Positions 35,868 through 42,551 of a DNA stretch of 42,551 nucleotides are shown piece by piece. Under the pieces are notes generated by a model. That model did not search any database and had not been told where the DNA came from. It saw only the letters and a program-made list of their open reading frames with translations. This DNA is from Candidatus Zhuqueibacterota bacterium (GTDB lineage: Bacteria; Zhuqueibacterota; Zhuqueibacteria; Residuimicrobiales; Oceaniaggregativiventaceae). Each line of letters begins with the position of its first letter. Position 1 is the stretch's first letter. The stretch spans positions 1 through 42,551 of the forward strand of contig WJME01000080.1 in the NCBI GenBank assembly GCA_014728115.1. The letters are read 5' to 3'. The position numbers and the translations under genes were made by a program.

Positions 35868-37853
35868 CTACAGGAAATTGTGTTCAATAACGGGATTCCT
35901 CGACTTGGCAATGGGTACGATTTTTCCCATATCCATCTTTATCAGCCTGTCAGCAACTGAATAATATCGATCGTCATGACTGATCACGATGATGCCTTTT
36001 CTTTTTCTCTTTAACTCTTTTAAAACCGTCATGTAAAAAAAATTGCGAAAATGAGGATCCTGATCAGAAGCCCATTCATCGAACAGGTAAAATGGACGGT
36101 CCTCTAACAGACTGACCACCAAAGCCAGACGTTTTCGTTGTCCTGTGGAAAGCTCAAGTGTAGAAAATTCTCCATTTTTAAGCGTCACTTTATTGTCCAT
36201 TTGTAGAAAATTGAGCAAAAACTGAATTCTATCCTTTGAGGATTCAGCATCAACACCATAGAGCTTTTTATGCAAATAATAATCATTAAATATTGCAGAA
36301 AACATGTTGCTTGGGCTTTTACTAAAAACTTGACCATTTACCTCTATTTTCCCCTCGTCAGGAGCATAAAGCCCGGTTATCAGCTTTGCAAGCGTGGATT
36401 TTCCACTCCCGTTTCCTCCGGTAATAAATAAAATTTCTCCGGTACTGAAATTGAAATTTATTGGACCCACAATGAACTCATGTTTACCCTGATCTCTATA
36501 GGCGAATTTAACATTGTTGAGGGATAGTGAATACTTTGGCTGGTTGTCTGTTATTGCTGGCAGCCTTATTGATCTATGTCCATCGATTTGATCGATTTCA
36601 TCGAACAAGGCCCTTAAACGCTGCCAACTTATCCGGGTATGCACTAAACTGGGTATGCTGCCCAGAATCGTCGCAAGTGGACCGATCATATACAAGAATA
36701 CAAAAATAAAATTCGTTACGGTTTGCATTGAAAGATTGGAGATAAGGAGTGGAAATATAAATGCAATAAAACCCACAAAAACTACAATCATAAGATCAGA
36801 AATCACAGTGAGATTGGCAAAAGCCAAATCCCCTTTTAAACGCTTGTCTCTATACTCTTTACAGCTTTTTACAACATCGCGTTCGAATTCATTTCTTTTC
36901 TTAAGGTTCAGAGAAAGTTCTTTGAACCCATAAAGTAAATCATTTATGAAATTATAAAAGATAGTTTGAATTGACCTTGTACGTTCCCATAAAACGTTTA
37001 CCTTTTGAGAAATCAAGTAAAAAGCAATCCCCCCCAAAAAAATCATAACAAGAGAAAGCAAGAATGCTAAAAAATTCAAAATCATTAAATAAAGAAAACA
37101 AAACATCAAAATTAATATAGAGACCACAATATTGACAATAGACGTCGCGCCATTGCTTAAAACTTCAGTATCATGGTTCAAGCAGGCATAAATATTACCG
37201 GAATCGAATTGCTCAAATTTTTGAAAGGAGAGCATCAACAGCTTTGATACAATTTTAACTCTTTTTTCGTAGACAATAGTATTCGCCAGTAACAAAAGTT
37301 TGGTTCGTACAATATAAAGAGTGATGATATAAAAATAGATCGCAAGAATGAAATAAAAAAAGTAATAACCGAGTTTTCCTTGTTGTTCAAAAGAGTGGGT
37401 TATTAAAAAGATGACAATCGCATTCGAAAATCCGGATACCAGACTCGCTACGATGATTAAACCGATTGACTTTTCCTGTGGTTTTGGAAATAAAAGTTTT
37501 AAGGAAATGCAGAGGTAAGAGAGTGTAAATCCCGAGCAACCCAACCAGTAGAGGACCTTAAATTTTGAGGAAGAAAGAGCGTAAACGGTTGTCCAACTGG
37601 TTGCAAAAAAAGCTTTAGGAGCAATAAAAACCCCCAGAGCCATCACGATAAAGGTGGTCAGTTCCCAGAAAACAGTACGTATTACTGTTTTTTGAGTCGA
37701 TTGAATTTTACGGTGCCCTTTTAGAATCGAAACGACAATACTTATCGCGTAAATCAGTATTGCGAACAAAAAAACAGTAAATACAACTGTCAATGCCATT
37801 GCTTTTTCGGTGACGATCCCAAAAGGATGCACGCTTGCCCCGATCAGATGCAT
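35868..37853 (-). CDS. Cyclic-peptide-type ABC exporter (PvdE/SyrD-like)
   Basis: 661 residues, membrane domain fused to nucleotide-binding domain. The ATPase part (about 430-640) has Walker A GGNGSGKST, signature LSTGQRKRLAL, Walker B PFYLFDEWASDQDP and the switch His in VISHDD. The 'DEWASDQDP' form is characteristic of the cyclic peptide/siderophore exporter group (PvdE, SyrD, YojI). About six membrane helices lie between residues 130 and 400. An extra N-terminal region of roughly 110 residues with three more hydrophobic segments is unusual, since that group is about 550 residues long. It is the first gene of the operon and probably exports the peptide or moves a precursor to the periplasm. 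GAGGGA lies five bases before the ATG. Confidence 0.92.
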   Translation of the reverse strand: MHLIGASVHPFGIVTEKAMALTVVFTVFLFAILIYAISIVVSILKGHRKIQSTQKTVIRTVFWELTTFIVMALGVFIAPKAFFATSWTTVYALSSSKFKVLYWLGCSGFTLSYLCISLKLLFPKPQEKSIGLIIVASLVSGFSNAIVIFLITHSFEQQGKLGYYFFYFILAIYFYIITLYIVRTKLLLLANTIVYEKRVKIVSKLLMLSFQKFEQFDSGNIYACLNHDTEVLSNGATSIVNIVVSILILMFCFLYLMILNFLAFLLSLVMIFLGGIAFYLISQKVNVLWERTRSIQTIFYNFINDLLYGFKELSLNLKKRNEFERDVVKSCKEYRDKRLKGDLAFANLTVISDLMIVVFVGFIAFIFPLLISNLSMQTVTNFIFVFLYMIGPLATILGSIPSLVHTRISWQRLRALFDEIDQIDGHRSIRLPAITDNQPKYSLSLNNVKFAYRDQGKHEFIVGPINFNFSTGEILFITGGNGSGKSTLAKLITGLYAPDEGKIEVNGQVFSKSPSNMFSAIFNDYYLHKKLYGVDAESSKDRIQFLLNFLQMDNKVTLKNGEFSTLELSTGQRKRLALVVSLLEDRPFYLFDEWASDQDPHFRNFFYMTVLKELKRKRKGIIVISHDDRYYSVADRLIKMDMGKIVPIAKSRNPVIEHNFL

Positions 37854-38114
37854 CTATCCCTCGTCAATGATAATTTCCCTAGTCCGTCCTCTAAAAATCA
37901 AAAATCCTTATTTTTTTACATCACCTTTTCAAATTAATATATTTGGACCTATTATTATGATAAAATTTACAAAAAAAATTAAAATAAATAAATTAATGAA
38001 AATATGATGTTGAACTATTATAAAAATATTGCAAAATTTATGCCTAAATAAAAATCATAATTTGCGAATAAAAATATATACTTAGATAAAAAAATAAGAT
38101 AGAAACTATTTAAC
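37854..38114 (-). other. AT-rich control region upstream of the biosynthetic operon
   Basis: No gene is supported. The region is very AT-rich and must contain the promoter of the seven-gene operon. A TATAAT on the minus strand at 38022-38017 is a candidate -10, but no good -35 hexamer stands 16-18 bases before it, so an activator-dependent promoter is possible. That would suit the tandem operator-like repeats lying next to it. Confidence 0.4.
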
Positions 38115-38152
38115 TGTCATAAAAAAATTACAGATGTCATAAAAAAATTACA
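38115..38152. repeat. Tandem 18-bp operator-like direct repeat
   Basis: TGTCATAAAAAAATTACA occurs twice without a change, at 38115-38132 and 38135-38152, with a 20-bp period (about two helical turns). Each unit is itself an imperfect palindrome: TGTCAT, six A, then ATTACA. This is how binding sites for two side-by-side regulator dimers look. It lies about 260 bases upstream of the ABC exporter start and about 95 bases upstream of a candidate -10. Regulator identity is unknown, and no regulator gene is present in the window. Confidence 0.55.
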
Positions 38153-38226
38153 TTTGAACCGTAATATTCAATAATCTTGATTGGATTTTGAAATAGGGTG
38201 GTTGGATAGTGGCATGTATGATAATT

Positions 38227-38256
38227 AAAGAGGCCGGTATTTCACCAGACCTCTTT
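38227..38256 (-). terminator. Terminator-like hairpin downstream of the DUF1080 gene
   Basis: AAAGAGG (38227-38233) pairs with CCTCTTT (38250-38256), extended inside by GGT/ACC around a short loop. Read on the minus strand it is a GC-rich stem ending CCTCTTT followed by AATTAT, 66 bases after the DUF1080 stop. The U tract is short, so efficiency is uncertain. It would insulate the biosynthetic operon from the upstream gene. Confidence 0.55.
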
Positions 38257-38321
38257 GGGTACTCATGCTGAAGCACAAAGAAATAATTGCAGTATCAGTC
38301 AAATTGCTAAACAACTTTTTG

Positions 38322-39010
38322 TTATTCACTCAACTCTGTAATCGGCACCAAAACCAATTTGCGGAATTCGACCTCAGATCCTTCGGCCTGCAAGGCGATC
38401 TGGCCTTTGGTCGTGGTGCAATCATAGCCGTGATTGACGAGATCTCCGTTGACCCATACCTTGATCTCATCTGCCAGACACTCAATCGCCATGGTATTCC
38501 ATTCACCGACCGGATTCTCGGATCCATCGGTCAGATTCATGATGCGGCGCTTTTTGCCTTCGGTGATCCCCACTCTTCTTTAGGACCGCGACGTTCTTCC
38601 ATGTTGGGCACGGAGATATCTTCCACGATACACCAAAAATCGCCCGCATTCTCATGCATCATCTGTACTTCCAATGACTTGGGAAACATATCATACAAGG
38701 CTCTGGGAGTGGATGCGTGAACCAAAACACCGCAATTCCCCGGCTCACTACTGAACCGATACTCTACCTCCAGACGGTAATCCTGAAAGATCTCATCGGT
38801 AATCAAATGGCCTCGTGGTTCTCCCAGACTTACCAACATGCCATCCCGCACAATAAAAGGAGCCTTTACATCCGGATCATTGTCCATGACAGGCACATCC
38901 ATATGCCAGCCCGACAGATCCTCACCATTGAAAAGAGCCCGGGATTCAGGTTCTGAATGGCATGATAGTAAAAAAAGACTCGTCAATACAGCGACACACA
39001 GCTTTTTCAT
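38322..39010 (-). pseudogene. DUF1080 (3-keto-disaccharide hydrolase-like) lipoprotein, broken by a frameshift
   Basis: Two frames together make one DUF1080 protein of about 229 residues. The first (39010 to 38537) gives a lipoprotein signal (MKKLCVAVLTSLFLLSC), the family start ALFNGEDLSGWHM, and GNCGVLVHASTPR and SLEVQMMHENAGDFW. It ends in a nonsense tail. The second (38573 to 38322) continues GITEGKKRRIMNLTDGSENP, then EWNTMAIECLADEIKVWVNG and the closing FRKLVLVPI. The break is at the C4 run 38568-38571, where one more base would restore a single frame (EEW-GITEGKK). It is either a real inactivating mutation or a homopolymer sequencing error. Family members are periplasmic beta-sandwich proteins acting on or binding sugars. 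Confidence 0.85.
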
Positions 39011-39212
39011 CGTGATTTCTCCTGTAAAGAGTAGGTTGATTCAAATTGTATACGATGTTCTGCAGAGCATCACAGATTCAAAGATAAGATCAGTAAAAAC
39101 AAAAGTCGGATTCTGCCAAGGGTTGCAATTCTATAATGCAGAAAACAAGAGTAAAATACAAGAAAATAATTATATACTCAGGGATGTTCCATTTCCAAAA
39201 GTGCAGCCAGGT

Positions 39213-42179
39213 CTATCTGAGCACCACCATTTTTCCCGAATCACGGTAACCGGCCGATGTATCGAGGGTATAGATATAGAGGCCGCTGGCGACCCTGTCC
39301 CCATGTTGATCCCGGCCATCCCAGATGACGCGGCCCGGTCCGGCTTTTTCCCTGTCGTTTACCAATGTCGCAACCTCACGACCCTCTATACTGAAAATCC
39401 TTAGCGAGACATGACACTCTTGGGCCAGCACATAATCGATGGTCGTGGCAGGATTGAACGGATTGGGATAATTGCCGTTTAAGCGAAACTGCCAAGACTG
39501 CTCGATTTCGGAGGGTACAGCTGTTGCGACCGAGAGTTTTACCAACACCTCTCCTTCATCCGTGGGCTCTGAGATCATACCCCGGTCATCGAATGCTTTG
39601 GCGGTTATGAGTAGGCGACCTTTATGTACATTGTATTTCGACAAATCCCATTCAAACCGAAAATCATTTTCCTTGTCCGTACTCTCGCCGATAAAATGCC
39701 AGTCATAATAATACTCGACCCTGCGCACATCCTCGGAAGCCGTAACCGTAAGAACATGCAGAGAATCGAGGAAAAGCTCCTGATTATCCAAAAGGTTCAG
39801 GGCAACCTGCGGACGGGTATTGGTCACATAGGGTCCGGATGGGGTACTGCAAAGATACCCATAAGCAAAGATCGCCTGACACATGGTCTGGTGGACCGTG
39901 AATTCACTTCCAGCGATGCTGTTGCGGTTGAAAAACCGCGCTTCGCTGTCGGGAAAATTCTCTATTTTCGGACGTGCGGTGGAACGCGAAAAGTCCTCAT
40001 CTCCAACCCAGCTCCAGCTCGCACCTTTCTGCCAATCCCCTGTTCTGTGCATCTCATAAATGGTATAGCCGGGTAAAATCGGATTGGTATAGACACGGCT
40101 GTCATAGTCGATGAGATACCATGAGCTGGGATGATAAGGCTGTGGTTCGTGAAATTCCCCCAGTCCAGAGACCTTGACCAGATCCATCTGATTGCCTCCG
40201 AGACAATAATCGCTGGTCGTATAGCAGGCGTCGAGGAAGCGCTGTTCACCCGTCAGTTCATATGCCACCGCCGCCAAATAGATATGAGGGGTGCTAAAGG
40301 TACCCAGCATAAAGAGAATATTTTTATCCAGTCCATACCTGAATCCCCTGTTGTTGGCGGTCTCGACCGTTTCCTGATCCGCTTTGCGCACCAGATCATC
40401 GATACATTGTTGTTTCAGATCACGATCGAGGTTGGGATGGTCGTCAGGCACCAGACTGAAAAGAGTGGCAGCAAAATGCCAGGGTTGAATATTGAACCAG
40501 AGTGCATTTCCCCACGCCTCATCGGCATTTTTGCAATGACGGAAATCATCCTGAAAAGAGGACTCTGCTGTATAGCGATAAAGCGCAGCAGAGGCTTCCA
40601 TCTTGGCCTGATTGACCTCCTGATCACTCTCCTGCTCATGGTTCCCGGCCCATTCATAGGCCGCACGCGCTTCCCTGATCCATCCGGCACTCTCGGGATG
40701 CTCAGCACCCTGGAATTTGTCCAGACAAACGGCCAGCCATGCAGCACACGCCGCGTATCGATAGGTCATGGCGACCCTTTTGCCGCCTTTAAGGGCCATG
40801 ATGCGTTTGTCTTCCCAGCAGGGAATGCCACCGTCAGCCCCTGCATCCACCCCCACATATCCCGGCACACCTCCATCGGAATACCCCTGAGCATGAAGAG
40901 AATCTTTGGCCCGCTTGTAAAATTTGATCAGCCACATGGCTTCATCCAAAAGATCGGGAAGATTATTTTCGCCCTCGCGGATCCAGGGTTCAGAGTCATC
41001 GGTCTTGTAAACCGGATTGACATCGCCATCCGTAAAATTTCCCGGCTTTAGGTCATAGAGAGCCAATAAGGTCATGGGAACCCGATAATGATGGGCATAT
41101 CCGTCATGATCCCCGGCGTCATGATACCATCCCCAGATGCCAACCACATTTCCTTCGGCCTCGGCAGGATCGAATTTGCCCTGCCCGCTGAGATGGGGAA
41201 AATATTTCATCTCCAGCCCATCCTCTGTGCGGTGATCACGCGGATAAACGAGTCCGGGCTCGATCTCCTGAATAATGCCCTGTCGTTGCGTAAACATGGC
41301 TCTGGAGGTATAATGATAGGGCTCACGATAGATATCCCGATCGATTTCAAACGGATAGGAACACCCCAGACCCTGCACGACGATCCTGTATTCACCCGGC
41401 ATTCTAAATTCCGAAAAATCGCATTGCCACACATCGGCGAGAGTCATGTTGGGGTTCTCGAAATCATCGCGGGTAAAATCCACAGCGGTTTTGGGTTGTT
41501 GTAAACTCATGGCACCGGTATAGACAATCTGCCGATCCAAAACCCGTACCACATGAAACACAGCGCCATTATATTCATTCAGATTCAATCCACCGTTTGG
41601 GTGAATTTCGGTATCGAATCCGCCCATAAAATGGGAGACATAGGCATATTTGGGTGCCTCCGGCACAAAGCCGATCTGGTTGACATGCACAGCCGGTGAG
41701 CGCAGTACAAAGGGATCATACGTAAAAGTATATTCATTCACATTGCCAGCCAATTCGTCGAGCTTTAGGGTATAGGTCATGCCCGTTTTCATAGAGGTCG
41801 GCAGTTCCAGATAGATCCAGTAATGCTTGATCACCTTTGGTTCCTGAACATCATAGATATTGTTAAAGTCTACCCCTTTGCCCTTGCTTCCCTTGTGCAA
41901 AGGATGGGTCGGGACGGCATAGGACGGATCATCATCACTGGACAGGGTATACCGGTTCAAATCCGTTGCCGCAGAAAGATCAAGGGCCTCGTAATAGATC
42001 TTGTTGCCTTTATAACGGTCCTCATATCGGCCAAAATAGTCGATATGTCCCTCATCATAGGTCACCTGAAGAATCCTGTCCGTTACCGGCAAAACCCGAA
42101 CAAGATCGGCGGAATAAAGCAAGCCAGTCTGAAAGAGGATACTGACAGAGAGCAACAGCCAGTTTTGCATTCTGTTCAT
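39213..42179 (-). CDS. Glycoside hydrolase family 9 enzyme with C-terminal secretion-tail domain
   Basis: 988 residues. Domain order: signal peptide (1-24), a beta domain of about 130 residues, a CelD-type Ig-like domain (from about 160; VNQIGFVPEAPKYAYV at 166 on), the GH9 (alpha/alpha)6 catalytic domain (about 290-790), an Ig-like domain (about 800-890) and a FlgD-like tail (about 905-988). The GH9 catalytic Asp pair lies in WYHDAGDHDGY and a candidate acid Glu in SEFTVHQTM. The tail (NYPNPFNPATTIDYVL, then GREVATLV and VASGLYIYTL) is the type-A sorting-like domain common in FCB-group bacteria, usually linked to type IX-like secretion. The enzyme probably cleaves beta-glucans such as cellulose or related chains outside the cell. 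AGGA lies six bases before the start. Confidence 0.92.
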   Translation of the reverse strand: MNRMQNWLLLSVSILFQTGLLYSADLVRVLPVTDRILQVTYDEGHIDYFGRYEDRYKGNKIYYEALDLSAATDLNRYTLSSDDDPSYAVPTHPLHKGSKGKGVDFNNIYDVQEPKVIKHYWIYLELPTSMKTGMTYTLKLDELAGNVNEYTFTYDPFVLRSPAVHVNQIGFVPEAPKYAYVSHFMGGFDTEIHPNGGLNLNEYNGAVFHVVRVLDRQIVYTGAMSLQQPKTAVDFTRDDFENPNMTLADVWQCDFSEFRMPGEYRIVVQGLGCSYPFEIDRDIYREPYHYTSRAMFTQRQGIIQEIEPGLVYPRDHRTEDGLEMKYFPHLSGQGKFDPAEAEGNVVGIWGWYHDAGDHDGYAHHYRVPMTLLALYDLKPGNFTDGDVNPVYKTDDSEPWIREGENNLPDLLDEAMWLIKFYKRAKDSLHAQGYSDGGVPGYVGVDAGADGGIPCWEDKRIMALKGGKRVAMTYRYAACAAWLAVCLDKFQGAEHPESAGWIREARAAYEWAGNHEQESDQEVNQAKMEASAALYRYTAESSFQDDFRHCKNADEAWGNALWFNIQPWHFAATLFSLVPDDHPNLDRDLKQQCIDDLVRKADQETVETANNRGFRYGLDKNILFMLGTFSTPHIYLAAVAYELTGEQRFLDACYTTSDYCLGGNQMDLVKVSGLGEFHEPQPYHPSSWYLIDYDSRVYTNPILPGYTIYEMHRTGDWQKGASWSWVGDEDFSRSTARPKIENFPDSEARFFNRNSIAGSEFTVHQTMCQAIFAYGYLCSTPSGPYVTNTRPQVALNLLDNQELFLDSLHVLTVTASEDVRRVEYYYDWHFIGESTDKENDFRFEWDLSKYNVHKGRLLITAKAFDDRGMISEPTDEGEVLVKLSVATAVPSEIEQSWQFRLNGNYPNPFNPATTIDYVLAQECHVSLRIFSIEGREVATLVNDREKAGPGRVIWDGRDQHGDRVASGLYIYTLDTSAGYRDSGKMVVLR

Positions 42180-42551
42180 GAAAAGTCCTGATCAATTGGT
42201 CTTTTGTTATGAATGGATTATTTGAACCCTATATCGAATCACTGCTGTCCAAAATAAATGCATGTAGCCATATATGATCTTGTATTTACATGGTTTATAT
42301 TATTCAAAGCAAAATCATCAAAAATAGGTCCCATTTTCCAACGGTTTCACGGAACCTGGAACGCAGAGATCACAATGGTGAAAAAAGAGGACGCAGAGCA
42401 AGAAAGTCCCAACAATCTTGTATAACTCGCATCATTAAATCTGTTTTTAATTAATTTAATCAACCAAAACGTTTTAATATTAGAGTCAGGTTACCGGACA
42501 ACTGATGCATTCTGGCTTTTGGTTTTTGCATTTTTCTTTCCTCTGCGATCT
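42180..42551. other. Intergenic region upstream of the GH9 gene with short ACGCAGAG repeats
   Basis: No gene is supported. It should contain the GH9 promoter on the minus strand, but no confident hexamer pair was found. ACGCAGAG occurs at 42361-42368 and 42391-42398, and a related inverted form (CTCTGCG) lies at 42541-42547. This resembles decayed dispersed intergenic repeats. Confidence 0.35.

Noticed and set aside
1..42551. CRISPR arrays, tRNA or rRNA genes, insertion sequences
   Set aside because: I saw no regular spacer-repeat array, no cloverleaf-like segment and no transposase-like protein. Weak or partial copies could be missed by eye.

Overview
The window looks like a chromosomal piece of a polysaccharide-degrading bacterium of the Fibrobacterota-Chlorobiota-Bacteroidota (FCB) supergroup, possibly a candidate phylum such as KSB1/Calditrichota. 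This rests on the C-terminal 'NYPNPFNP' secretion-tail domain of the GH9 enzyme and on the flanking mix of GH29, PqaA-like, PIG-L and DUF1080 proteins. It is an inference. No rRNA or other marker gene is present.

Layout. (1) Positions 1-9131 are a left flank of ordinary genes. A partial TPR protein is on the plus strand, followed by a minus-strand series: NodN/MaoC-like hydratase, GH29 fucosidase, alkyltransferase-like protein, PIG-L deacetylase, PqaA-like lipoprotein, exported O-methyltransferase, YciI-like protein, and a tightly overlapping radical SAM / VTT membrane protein / phospholipase D operon. (2) Positions 9132-9760 are a non-coding regulatory region with a near-consensus sigma70-type promoter and a structured 5' leader. 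(3) Positions 9761-14505, plus strand, carry a type II thioesterase, a small unknown protein, a decayed NRPS gene (chimeric, frameshifted, and joined to the tail of a transporter) and a HAD phosphatase. (4) Positions 14490-37853, minus strand, are a compact seven-gene biosynthetic operon of lower GC. In transcription order it encodes a cyclic-peptide-type ABC exporter, NRPS1 (C-A-T-C), a U32-family Fe-S protein, NRPS2 (half-C-A-T-C-A-T-C-A-T-E), NRPS3 (C-T-E with no A domain), a class II DAHP synthase and a family-2-like glycosyltransferase. Genes overlap or are separated by at most about 30 bases. (5) Positions 37854-38321 are an AT-rich control region with a tandem 18-bp operator-like repeat and a terminator. 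(6) Positions 38322-42551 are the right flank: a DUF1080 lipoprotein gene broken by a frameshift, and a large GH9 glycosidase with a secretion tail.

How the genes fit together. NRPS1-2-3 read as a co-linear line with four adenylation and five carrier domains, probably giving a short, partly D-configured peptide. The ABC protein would export it and the glycosyltransferase could decorate it. The notable pairing is a U32-family protein with a class II DAHP synthase. Characterised U32 proteins (UbiU/UbiV, RlhA, TrhP) carry out O2-independent hydroxylation, and prephenate, a shikimate-pathway product, is implicated as hydroxyl donor. The operon may therefore encode an anaerobic hydroxylation step in nonribosomal peptide synthesis together with its own precursor supply. 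That is a hypothesis. No in-line thioesterase, MbtH-like protein or phosphopantetheinyl transferase was found in the window.
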